From NCBI GenBank assembly GCA_007674295.1, contig CM017447.1:248001-312000 (forward strand): a stretch of 64,000 bases of DNA, in the 5' to 3' direction. The first letter of the stretch is position 1, and every line of letters starts with the position of its first letter. This stretch comes from Antonospora locustae (Eukaryota > Microsporidia). Both the position numbers and the translations under genes were made by a program. Of the stretch, positions 47,067 to 55,833 are shown in pieces. Below the pieces are notes generated by a model. It searched no databases and was not told the origin of the DNA. It was given only the letters and a program-made list of their open reading frames with translations.

Positions 47067-48848
47067 CTAGCACCTTTCAAACTGTCTGTAGAGCTCCTTG
47101 AGTGTTGTTAGAACGGAGAATTTTGCAAAGGCATGCCTGGTCCCAATCATCTTCTTCTTCATAATGTGAAACAACTTTCCTTCATCGCAAGGTGTCTGAG
47201 AGAACATTGCAGCAAGACGCGTAAGTACAGCTCTGAACACTCTTATTTCGTCGTCTAGAGTTTGCTCAGATACAAACGCAATAAACTCTGTCCACGCATC
47301 TACACTAACTTCTATTCCAAACTTCACCGGAAGGCTTTTCACAGTGTTCGCTGATACTCTGATACAGAAATAGTCGTCAAGGAAGTTTTTTATGTTTGTT
47401 GATAGCTTAGAAGCTGCTGCACTCAGCCGGTCCATATAGCGAGCTTTTTCTGTATTGTCAGTGGTTTCAACAAGTTTTCTCTCAAAATTGCCAAACTCAG
47501 TGACAAAGTTCTGATAGAAGAACACATTTTTGAGCTCCTTAAAATTGCAAAGCAGCAGGTACATTCCGTGCTGCACAAATATTCTATCACCAGCATGGCC
47601 TACATATGTAAGCGATTTAAAGAAGGTGGGATCTTCCTCCTTTATCTCCTCGGCAAGCCTTCTTATGGATGAGAGCTTATATAACTTGAATTTTCTGTAC
47701 TCATTCAGGTTGTCCAAGCTAGTATTGAGAGGACACGTGTATATTTTCAGCGCAGGTGACGAGTTGCTGCCATCAGAGGGAGGCCGCACAACGCTATCTA
47801 TACTTTGAAGCACGGCGGCGTGTTTCACATCGTTTGATGAGCACGGAACAACAAGCGTTTCTTGTGTCTCTAGTACGGATGTTATGATCTTCTTTATCTC
47901 CATAACAATAGATGTTTCGCTGAAAAGCACTTCTTTTTTTGACGGATGAATGTTAACATCCACTTCCTGTGGGTTTAGCTCAAGCTCGATGTATATCAAC
48001 GGGAACCTCTGTCTTGGTATTATGTTTGAATAAATTCTCAGCAACTCACTTTTCACAGTCCTGTTTTCCACCAACCGTTTGTTCACAAAAAGAATGAACA
48101 CCGGCTTTTTCAGATGAAGAGTAAGCTGCGAAAAAATGACTTTGACTCTACCCGCTGCACCACAGATAAGCTCATGTTTTATGTTGTAGAAGTACTTCAG
48201 TGCATTCTTTTTAGCCGCCAGAATCTCACTCTCACTGCTGCAGAATTGAGTTTCATAAGACTTGTACTTGAACCTTTCCTGGCGGTTGTCGTCTATGTAG
48301 ACAGAAAACCTTGTTTTATAGTTAAAAATAGAGTATATCGATATAAGATTCAGCACATTTCGGACTTCCTCTTTGTTGTGTGAAAAGTATGTTCTTCGTG
48401 CTCGGTTGTTATAGAACAAGTCGGAAATGATAAAATGTGTTCCCCTTCTAACACCAACTCTCTTTAAAGAAACAAGCTTTCCTTCTGTGTACCGCCCCTC
48501 AAAGCCCTGGCTGTGGTTTGACCTAACCGTCACCTTAGAGCATAGAGATATTGATGCAAGTGCTTCTCCCCGAAATCCATACATGTGGATGGACTTCAGA
48601 TCCTCAAGAGAACGCAGCTTTGAAGTGCAATGCCTTTCACAGAGTAGTGCAAAGTCGTCTTCTTCAATACCACTGCCGTTGTCTGCGACTTCTAGTGCTA
48701 GACAGTCGGAGCTTATTTTCACCTCGATCTCCGAGCTACCTGCGTCTATACTGTTTTCAACTAGCTCCTTGACCATGGACGTCACAGATGTTACAACCTC
48801 TCCTGCTGCTATTTTATCAATGACTTCCTTTGGAAGTTGCTGTATCAT
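47067..48848 (-). CDS. MLH1: Mismatch-repair protein Mlh1
   Basis: 593 residues from the ATG at 48848 (MIQQLPKEVIDKIAAGEVV). GHKL ATPase motifs are KELVENSIDAGSSEI, VADNGSGIEEDDF, HMYGFRGEALASIS and GTHFIISDLFYNNRAR. The C-terminus ends ELYRQFERC, the conserved FERC ending that completes the endonuclease site of the Mlh1-Pms1 partner. This decides Mlh1 over Pms1. Yeast Mlh1 is 769 aa, so the linker is trimmed. The codons before 48848 are not conserved. Divergent from the Sec10-like gene. Confidence 0.93.
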   Translation of the reverse strand: MIQQLPKEVIDKIAAGEVVTSVTSMVKELVENSIDAGSSEIEVKISSDCLALEVADNGSGIEEDDFALLCERHCTSKLRSLEDLKSIHMYGFRGEALASISLCSKVTVRSNHSQGFEGRYTEGKLVSLKRVGVRRGTHFIISDLFYNNRARRTYFSHNKEEVRNVLNLISIYSIFNYKTRFSVYIDDNRQERFKYKSYETQFCSSESEILAAKKNALKYFYNIKHELICGAAGRVKVIFSQLTLHLKKPVFILFVNKRLVENRTVKSELLRIYSNIIPRQRFPLIYIELELNPQEVDVNIHPSKKEVLFSETSIVMEIKKIITSVLETQETLVVPCSSNDVKHAAVLQSIDSVVRPPSDGSNSSPALKIYTCPLNTSLDNLNEYRKFKLYKLSSIRRLAEEIKEEDPTFFKSLTYVGHAGDRIFVQHGMYLLLCNFKELKNVFFYQNFVTEFGNFERKLVETTDNTEKARYMDRLSAAASKLSTNIKNFLDDYFCIRVSANTVKSLPVKFGIEVSVDAWTEFIAFVSEQTLDDEIRVFRAVLTRLAAMFSQTPCDEGKLFHIMKKKMIGTRHAFAKFSVLTTLKELYRQFERC

Positions 48849-48928
48849 TTTATAGGGACTGGAGCATAGAGAAGAGTAATGGACAGAACTACCCACGGAT
48901 ATTGAATAACAAGCGCAGGCCTACCCTC

Positions 48929-50815
48929 ATGACAAAGATAACGATGAACCAGCTGAAAGACAGGCTTGAGACTCCTTTTACAATTATGGATAGTCTTGTT
49001 GAGATAAACGAGGAAAACCTACATGAAACAGAGGAAGCTCTTCAAGAAACATTGTTGGAGCTGGAAAAGCTCAGAGAAGCATTGTTTTTCAAAGGTGAAA
49101 AATTGAGAGCCGAGAACGAAAGATACCGTGGGTTTTCTTTTGAGTCGCTATGCATTCCAAGCCAGCAGGTGCTGGAGGAGTGCGCCGATGTTTCGCACAT
49201 TTTGGAGTTACAGAAGGAAGTAAAAAGCTATGATCTAATGACTAGAGTTCTAAAAATGAAAAGTGATGTGAGCACAAATGTTGATGTATTTGGAAGTGTA
49301 TTTCAGGACCCTGATCTCGAGGAGCTTGAGGTTTTCTGCTTTTTTCTGTCTGAAGCAGTGCTTGATGATAAGGCCGATGAGAAGATACTTGAGCTAAGGC
49401 ACAGGGCAGAGCAGAGAATAATTGAGCTGTACGAAGGTGCTTTGGAAAAAAATGACCTTCACGAGCTCGGAAAGCTCTACAGAGCGTCCTATCACCTGAA
49501 CCAGGGATATCCGTTGGCCAAAATATTCATAAACAATATAGAGATTCTCAAGACACCGTTTTTCTTTCGTGCAGAGGAGATTGAGGTTGTAAACCTGGAT
49601 TCATACAGATATGGTGCTGGGTTCTTTGAGTTTCTGGACAGTATCAAGAACACTTATGAAAGCGAGCTATGTAGTCTTGACACGGTTTTTTTTGACGCAC
49701 CAAGCATTTTACAACAGATTAACAAGCGCATTTTTGATGACATTTTGTGTGTGAACCTGGATGCGTTTCTGGAAACAAAAGATCCTTTTGTCTTTTTGAT
49801 GAATCTTAACAACGCATACACTCAAGTGAAAGGCCTTTGCAGCTACATACAGTCACAGCACCCTACCTTTTACGCAGCAAAGACTCTGGATGACATATTT
49901 TCTTCCTACATATCACTGGTTCCCACGAAAGAAGCTGCTGCGTTTGACAAAGTATTCGACATTCTCGTATACAAAAAACCAGGCACTACACACTACGTTA
50001 TTCTGGGAGAGAAGCTAGAGCCGGACTACAACAATGACAATGTCTTTAGAAAGCTTTTTGTGGTGTTTTGTGCTGCTGTAGAAAGACATGAAACATTTCA
50101 TGCTCAGCAGCAAGAAAAGTACTTTGAGCACTTCTTCAGAAGAATGAACGAGTTCGTGTCTGAAGTTGAGACTGGATACAATGATCCAGAAAGGCTATGT
50201 CTTGTGCAGACACTTTCAAACTACTATCTTATTTTAAGGCAGTTCTGCAAAGCCAAGAAAATATCTGAGTTTGAGATATTCAATTCATTTCTGGAAAGTA
50301 AAATTCAAGCAATCATAAAGACTAGAGTTAGAGTATCAGACAGAGAGATCAGAAGGACATTTTCCTCAATGAGCTTCAGCGAGTACTCTTCCAAAAGTGG
50401 GACAACGCTGTGCACAAAGAAAATCATCCATTTTCTGCAGCTTGAGCATGATGCCGCAAAAAGGTATATTCCGGGAGAGAACAGCACAAGGTTCACCGGG
50501 GCTCTTCTAAACACAGTGTACAGCTCATTTTACAGAAACATGCTCGAACACACGTTTTCTCGCAGCGAGGCGGAGACTCTATGCAACGATGCTCGGGCGC
50601 TTCTTTCGTTTGTCAAGCGGTGTGCGTCTTATGTGTCTCCAAACTTTGAATACCTACTGGAAGCTGCACAGCTTATTGCTGTTTCAAGCAGTGATCTGAG
50701 AATATTTTTTGCAAACGCATTTGACAGAATTCCTGACAACGAAGCAAAGAAGATTTTAAAATGTAGGAGAGATTACAGGGAAATACGAGATGCACTTGTT
50801 GATGTGAAGTTCTAA
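48929..50815 (+). CDS. SEC10: Sec10-like exocyst subunit
   Basis: 628 residues, helical throughout, from the ATG at 48929. A coiled coil covers about residues 20-75 (INEENLHETEEALQETLLELEKLREAL). The rest has the rod-like helical bundles of CATCHR tethering subunits. FFEFLDSIKNTYESELCSLDTVFFDAPSILQQINKRIFDDIL, ...FLMNLNNAYTQVKGL and QEKYFEHFFRRMNEFV resemble Sec10 (FF..F...I..Y...L..LFP....VL..FI.RIF...I..YV). The exocyst tethers secretory vesicles to the plasma membrane. Other exocyst/COG subunits are possible. Confidence 0.65.
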   Translation: MTKITMNQLKDRLETPFTIMDSLVEINEENLHETEEALQETLLELEKLREALFFKGEKLRAENERYRGFSFESLCIPSQQVLEECADVSHILELQKEVKSYDLMTRVLKMKSDVSTNVDVFGSVFQDPDLEELEVFCFFLSEAVLDDKADEKILELRHRAEQRIIELYEGALEKNDLHELGKLYRASYHLNQGYPLAKIFINNIEILKTPFFFRAEEIEVVNLDSYRYGAGFFEFLDSIKNTYESELCSLDTVFFDAPSILQQINKRIFDDILCVNLDAFLETKDPFVFLMNLNNAYTQVKGLCSYIQSQHPTFYAAKTLDDIFSSYISLVPTKEAAAFDKVFDILVYKKPGTTHYVILGEKLEPDYNNDNVFRKLFVVFCAAVERHETFHAQQQEKYFEHFFRRMNEFVSEVETGYNDPERLCLVQTLSNYYLILRQFCKAKKISEFEIFNSFLESKIQAIIKTRVRVSDREIRRTFSSMSFSEYSSKSGTTLCTKKIIHFLQLEHDAAKRYIPGENSTRFTGALLNTVYSSFYRNMLEHTFSRSEAETLCNDARALLSFVKRCASYVSPNFEYLLEAAQLIAVSSSDLRIFFANAFDRIPDNEAKKILKCRRDYREIRDALVDVKF

Positions 50816-50923
50816 AGAAAAGGAGGCCACATGCTAGCAACATGCATTTATATGTGCAATTTTTTGTAGCAAATCCCAGCAAAGTTTGCTTAAAGCACCA
50901 GGTGAAACGCATTGTAACACTTT

Positions 50924-51169
50924 ATGCGTATTTGTTTTATTCAACATAGCATGTACAAGGCAGCAATATTCTTGTGTATTGCTACTGTAGTTATTACTTT
51001 ACTTTGGAGAAATGTTAACATGTCGCGATACACATTTCACTTTCCCGACAACAAGGAGAGCAATGGAGATTCGTCACCAGAAGAAAGAATTAAGGCTTTG
51101 GAGATGAAGATTCAGACTCTTATGGAAGTGTGCGGTAGTGACAAAAAGGAAAGCAACGGAAGCCAATGA
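50924..51169 (+). CDS. Doubtful small membrane ORF, 81 aa
   Basis: From ATG 50924 (or 50951) a single hydrophobic helix, MYKAAIFLCIATVVITLLW, is followed by a polar Ser/Lys/Glu-rich region ending KKESNGSQ. The frame stops in a stretch where another frame opens at once. It may be a small tail-anchored protein or the 5' part of a broken gene spanning 50.9-51.8 kb. Confidence 0.35.
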   Translation: MRICFIQHSMYKAAIFLCIATVVITLLWRNVNMSRYTFHFPDNKESNGDSSPEERIKALEMKIQTLMEVCGSDKKESNGSQ

Positions 51170-51425
51170 AGCTGAATGCATTAGAACCAATGGTAGAAAC
51201 GAGGAGCCTGATTTTCTGAAGTATGTTCTAAATAAAAAGTTGAATTTGGTGATCACCTACACTGGATCTGATCTTGTATGCAATGTGCATTCAAAGCATT
51301 TTGTTCTAGCAGAAAAGGCGACGACAGATGTTTCTGGTTCATGGTGTCTCAGATGGACGATGCAGTAACACGTACAGTGAGGTGGATTGGCAGTGAACAA
51401 AGATTGCCAATTGGTTCTGTATGTC

Positions 51426-51791
51426 ATGAAACCTAAGCAAAATGCGCAACTACTCATGCTAGATGCAAGTGTTGTGTTTCTTATCGTTATTTCTGCACTT
51501 GCAACTGTAATCTGGATAAGGGGAAACGTAGGTGATAAGCTGGGAAAAATAACAATAGACCAGAACAAGGAGAAGAGTGATCTTGGCAGAATGGAAAGGG
51601 AGGTTAGCAACATAACTCAGCATGTTGGAGGTACGTTTAGAAAAGGAAGAAAAGTGGCTGGAAAAGGAGAGAAAGACAAAGACAAGAATGTTGGTAAAAA
51701 CAGAGGTGAGAAAAAAAGGGACAGTAATAGCAAGAATAGCGTAAATTCTGAGCAAGGGAACAATCGCAACGGAAGAAAAAAGGGTGTTTGA
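51426..51791 (+). CDS. Small single-helix protein with very basic tail, 121 aa
   Basis: From the first ATG of the frame (51426, MKPKQNAQLLMLDA) one membrane helix, VVFLIVISALATVIWI, is followed by a coiled segment and a Lys/Arg/Asn/Gly-rich tail (KGEKDKDKNVGKNRGEKKRD). The family is not recognised. The layout resembles the small ORF at 50924: one helix then polar residues. The same frame is open before a stop at 51366-51368 with protein-like text. The two may be pieces of one damaged gene. Confidence 0.4.
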   Translation: MKPKQNAQLLMLDASVVFLIVISALATVIWIRGNVGDKLGKITIDQNKEKSDLGRMEREVSNITQHVGGTFRKGRKVAGKGEKDKDKNVGKNRGEKKRDSNSKNSVNSEQGNNRNGRKKGV

Positions 51792-51970
51792 AAATAAGTA
51801 AAAATAGGCAAAAGTGATACAGAAAGAATATGTGGTGATGCTGAAGAGTCACAGATGAAGTTATAATGCGTAAAATATGCTTTGTAGTGCAAATGTTCGG
51901 CAACTGCTGCATATTTTGACCACCTTCTGTGGACATACCATTGATGTAATGAAAAGCATTGTATATACTT

Positions 51971-52756
51971 ATGGAGGGCCCTCTTATGAAAAACAATCTG
52001 CATATCATTGCAGACACAAACATGTATTTGAACAAACTGGATATGTTGAAAAGGTTGCTTGATGATGACTGTCCCTTTTTTCCAGTTCTATGCATTATTC
52101 ACATCATTATGGAAGAGCTTGATCGAAAGAAGTCGATGAAGGCAACAAGAGACGCAATACGGTTTCTTGATTCGCAAAGAGATAGTGCGCACTTAGTATT
52201 TTTGGATAATTCAGACATTGTACTTCCAAATTTCACGAACAACGACGACATGATCATTGAGCTAGCAAAGCACGTGCAGAATAGCATTTTGATAACGCAG
52301 GACATTTTAATGTCCATAAAGGCCCATCAGAGGGGTGTGGTATGCATTCTGGTTGGAAAGAGATGTGCAGAGTACGAACAGGTGAAAGATCAGATAATAA
52401 AAGCAGTTGGTGTGGATTCGGTTGAGACGTACAAAAAAAATGCTCTTGGACAGAGCTATCTGCTGGATAGAACAAGGGACCTGCTGCTGTATCCTATTTT
52501 AAAGCGTCTTTACGAGGCCATGGGAGACTCCTTCACATACTTCCTATCTTGCCAGGTCTCCGAGCTGAGTCTGAACGACCTTCTTAACATAGTAATCAAG
52601 CACTACAGCCTGTTTCAAAACTATATACCAAAATACTCTGACATTGTAATAAAAAATCTGATGCAAAACATAGAGGAGAAAGATATCAAAGAAATGAAGA
52701 GTATTCTGGGACTTATACTTGCAATTTTCGGAGTTGTGGACGAAGAAATTAAGTAG
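51971..52756 (+). CDS. SWT1: PIN-domain RNA endonuclease, Swt1-like
   Basis: 261 residues from ATG 51971; 51986 is an alternative. HIIADTNMYLNKLDMLKRLL is the D-T-N first strand of a PIN nuclease. CIIHIIMEELDRKKS is the E-L-D segment and ILITQDILMSIKAHQRGV the distal D of the acidic site. This order, with the later helical domain (KRLYEAMGDSFTYFLSCQVSELS), fits Swt1, a nuclear endonuclease that acts on defective mRNPs at pores. Yeast Swt1 is longer (458 aa). Confidence 0.72.
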   Translation: MEGPLMKNNLHIIADTNMYLNKLDMLKRLLDDDCPFFPVLCIIHIIMEELDRKKSMKATRDAIRFLDSQRDSAHLVFLDNSDIVLPNFTNNDDMIIELAKHVQNSILITQDILMSIKAHQRGVVCILVGKRCAEYEQVKDQIIKAVGVDSVETYKKNALGQSYLLDRTRDLLLYPILKRLYEAMGDSFTYFLSCQVSELSLNDLLNIVIKHYSLFQNYIPKYSDIVIKNLMQNIEEKDIKEMKSILGLILAIFGVVDEEIK

Positions 52757-52999
52757 ATGGTAGCAATACACTAGGTAGACACTATTTCACATCACACTTG
52801 CACATCCTATCAGCGTCGACTAATCAAACATAGTGTACCTTAGTCGCATTGACCTGTTGTTAAGAGCAGAGGATAAACAGAATCTAAAATAAGTGAGTAA
52901 GGATGCACGCAGCAGCAGAAAGGTTATTGGTTGCAAGAAAACATGAAACGATGTGCATGCTTGTAAAATCCAATCAAAAAGCCACCCTCGCATACTAAG

Positions 53000-54688
53000 A
53001 TGGATACAAAGGAAGAGGAGGCTGATGTAGAGCCTGGCGAGATTATACCAGGAGATATCAGCACATACTTGAACTTGAAGCCAAGTAGCAACGGGCATCT
53101 TCTACGCTGCTTTGTAGAAAGGGGCCGTGAAACAGTCCACAGACAGCGTGCAAATGACACTGTAGAAGGCAGTTATGAGGTAAGATTGGACAACAGAAAC
53201 GCGTGCGCGTCAGAATGTGGTTTTAGTAGCGGGTTAGAGAAAGTCGAGAATGCAATTGAGAGGGACGCAAAGATGGAGCTTAATGAGCCCAAGGATAGTG
53301 TGGAAAGGCCAAAAGACATGCTCAAAAAAAGAAGCCTAGATAGTTGTGAAAGAAGTAATGCTTTACAACATGTGAATGACACAAACGATATGATGGAAGG
53401 GCACAAAGCTTTAAAGCGACCGCACTTTCAGAAGGAGTACAAAGTAGAGAAGGATTGCGCGTTTTGGGGAGGCTATGTATGCAATAACGAGTTTCTAGAT
53501 GCTCTCTGCAGCAACTGCGACAAAGTCAATTTCGATGCTTTTTCATCAGATGCTGATTCCGCAAGCACTGTGAAGTGTGAAAATTCAGAACACAACAGCA
53601 CTGAAAAAGTTGATACCGATGTAATCAAGAAAGACATAATTGAAAATGCGTTTTACAAGAAATGGTACCAGTGCTTCTTTCCAAAAAAACGTGCTAGTTC
53701 TAATGCACTGAGTCTGTACACGTTTCGAGAAAGAAAGCTTGCAGAGCATAGAGCAAGGGAAAACGAGGCAGTCCTGGACACCACAGATCCTGTTCTATTC
53801 ATAAGCAAGCGAGAAACATCAATAAAGTTTGATGAGCTGGATTGGTCAGAGAGCGAGCAAGAGGCATTCAAGACTTCGTTCGAGACATTTGGCAAAAACT
53901 TTACTGTTATAAGTAAGATCACAAATAGAGACATAAAGGAATGCATTACGTTCTACTATAGGACAAAGCGTAAAAACGAGTACAGAAAAAAGATAGGCAG
54001 ATATTCAGATGAACAGCTGAAGCTTGTTGTGGAGTCTGAGTGGAGCCCTTTTGAGATTAAAATGTACAGCCAATGCCTGAAGCTGTACAAAGGCAACCTG
54101 CTTAAGTTTGCAAGTCTATTTCCAAACAAGGATCTAAAGACATTCAGGAGGTACTACAAAAAGTTTCACGAAGACACAATGAAATGCAAAAGCACAGATG
54201 TACAGAAAACAGAAGAACGTGCAATTTGCTGCTTTGCCAATAGAAATTGTGCAAATGCTGTATGCAGAAAGAAGAATGAAGGTAAAGGAGGCAAGAACGC
54301 AGAAAAAAACATAGCAGGGGGGCACTACAAGGAAGAAATGTGCTGCAACTGGCGTGGAAGGAAGGAAGCTTCAGAGAATGTAGTAGAAGTTCTGCGTGAG
54401 TGGACAATGGATGAAAGACAGCTGTTTGCAATTTACTATCCCCATTTCAACAAAAACTGGGTGAAATTTGCCGAGTACATAAAGACAAAACGAATATCCG
54501 ACTTCAGCAGGTACTTTCGCTTCTACTTTAAGAAACTAACCAGGAATGAAAGGAACTTTGAAGCTTATCAGTGCGAGCTGGAGAAGGACATGTACAGAAA
54601 CCTATTTGTCGGAAAAAAGGCAATTAAAAGACATCTTGGCGACGACTACATAGAAAGCGCTGGTCTACTGTTCAGGCCGCATCAATAG
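53000..54688 (+). CDS. Triple SANT/Myb protein, Snt1/NCoR-like
   Basis: 562 residues. Three SANT domains are visible: about 280-325 (LDWSESEQEAFKTSFETFGKNFTVISK..NRDIKECITFYYRTKR), 349-395 (WSPFEIKMYSQCLKLYKGNLLKFASLF) and 468-515 (WTMDERQLFAIYYPHFNKNWVKFAEYI). The first, with ...CI.FYY..K, resembles the SANT of Snt1/NCoR corepressors. A Cys-rich segment (NRNCANAVCRKK..CCNW) lies between the second and third. The N-terminal third is polar and unstructured. Role in a histone deacetylase (Set3-type) complex is inference. Confidence 0.78.
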   Translation: MDTKEEEADVEPGEIIPGDISTYLNLKPSSNGHLLRCFVERGRETVHRQRANDTVEGSYEVRLDNRNACASECGFSSGLEKVENAIERDAKMELNEPKDSVERPKDMLKKRSLDSCERSNALQHVNDTNDMMEGHKALKRPHFQKEYKVEKDCAFWGGYVCNNEFLDALCSNCDKVNFDAFSSDADSASTVKCENSEHNSTEKVDTDVIKKDIIENAFYKKWYQCFFPKKRASSNALSLYTFRERKLAEHRARENEAVLDTTDPVLFISKRETSIKFDELDWSESEQEAFKTSFETFGKNFTVISKITNRDIKECITFYYRTKRKNEYRKKIGRYSDEQLKLVVESEWSPFEIKMYSQCLKLYKGNLLKFASLFPNKDLKTFRRYYKKFHEDTMKCKSTDVQKTEERAICCFANRNCANAVCRKKNEGKGGKNAEKNIAGGHYKEEMCCNWRGRKEASENVVEVLREWTMDERQLFAIYYPHFNKNWVKFAEYIKTKRISDFSRYFRFYFKKLTRNERNFEAYQCELEKDMYRNLFVGKKAIKRHLGDDYIESAGLLFRPHQ

Positions 54689-54806
54689 CTTTGTATATTG
54701 TAATAAACAAGATTTTGTGCTACTTTGAGCCTCATTGAGCACTATGCCTGGCCCATCGAAAAAGGCCTATCGGCAATTTGGTGTATAGACGTCACTATGC
54801 CCCTCA

Positions 54807-55790
54807 ATGAGCATGGCTTACTTTCAAAATAGGACCAAAGTTGCTGTTGTTTGTGACAGCTGCTTTTACGACATAACCAACGAAAATAGAATAAGGTGCA
54901 TAGTTTGCAAAGAGGACGAGTGTTCTAGTTGCTTTTTAATCGCAATTAAGCTGAAAACGCACGAGTCTCACACACTGCGAGTGGTAATACCGTCTGAACA
55001 CCAGAAGGCAGGCGAAAAGTGGTCTCTTATCAACAACTATGTGTTTTTTGAGGGTTTAAAATTGTATGGAATAGGAAACTGGGAGGACATGAGCTTGATC
55101 ATTCCGTCCATGACGGAAGGAGATATAGAGGAGCATTTCATCGACATCTTTTCCATATCTGTTGTGCCTGAAAAGAATGCGGGCTACATTCCAAAATCTA
55201 GCAATCCAAACTGCCACGAGATATGGTGCTACATGCCACTGCGCCAGGACTTCGAGGTTCAGTTTAGAGACGACTTTGAGAAGATTATGAAAGACATAAA
55301 GCTTGACAATGAGGATGGAATTGACATTGAAGTAAAGCTACATATGTTCGAGATATACAAAAGCATTCTGTTCATCAGAAGGTCCAGAGAGCTCTTTATG
55401 ATCAGACACGGACTTGTCAATATGAGAAAACTGCTAGAGAAGGAGAAAAGGTATGACAAAACCAAGCTTGAGCTTCTTGAGATCTATAAGCCTTTAGCGG
55501 CTCTGCTCTCGAAAAATGACTTCAATGCATTTCTTGATGGCTGCTTTGCAGAGAAAAAGCTCAAAACGGTGCTTGACAACCGTCTTTACTGTCTGACACG
55601 CAGGGAGATGAAACTTTGTATGGAGACAGGACTGAGTACAGCGCTGTTCAAAAGAATAAGGCGGTATGCGGTGAAGCTTATGTTGAAAAAGAAAAGTCTG
55701 ACTTCAGAAAGACTAAACAGGTACCTTCGTCACACAAAGATTGACAGGACCAAGGTTTTAAGTTTTTTTTTGCATCCAGACAATACGTAG
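54807..55790 (+). CDS. ADA2: Ada2, SAGA-type acetyltransferase adaptor
   Basis: 327 residues. A ZZ zinc finger lies at about residues 14-57: VVCDSCFYDITNENRIRCIVCKEDECSSCF...HESHTLRVV. A SANT domain follows at about 72-118 (WSLINNYVFFEGLKLYGIGNWEDMSLII). A C-terminal SWIRM-like helical region is at about 240-325 (LCMETGLSTALFKRIRRYAVKLMLKKK). This ZZ-SANT-SWIRM order is that of Ada2, which links Gcn5 to SAGA. It is shorter than yeast Ada2 (434 aa). Only about 120 nt separate it from the Snt1-like gene upstream; both are on the plus strand. Confidence 0.92.
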   Translation: MSMAYFQNRTKVAVVCDSCFYDITNENRIRCIVCKEDECSSCFLIAIKLKTHESHTLRVVIPSEHQKAGEKWSLINNYVFFEGLKLYGIGNWEDMSLIIPSMTEGDIEEHFIDIFSISVVPEKNAGYIPKSSNPNCHEIWCYMPLRQDFEVQFRDDFEKIMKDIKLDNEDGIDIEVKLHMFEIYKSILFIRRSRELFMIRHGLVNMRKLLEKEKRYDKTKLELLEIYKPLAALLSKNDFNAFLDGCFAEKKLKTVLDNRLYCLTRREMKLCMETGLSTALFKRIRRYAVKLMLKKKSLTSERLNRYLRHTKIDRTKVLSFFLHPDNT

Positions 55791-55833
55791 CGATTTTCGT
55801 ATCCTTTCCGTCCTTAGGCCAACAAAATAGCCC

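Noticed and set aside
51617..52095. Minus-strand phenylalanine/leucine-rich frames over the basic-tail ORF
   Set aside because: They arise from the A/G-rich coding strand read in reverse and give low-complexity text.
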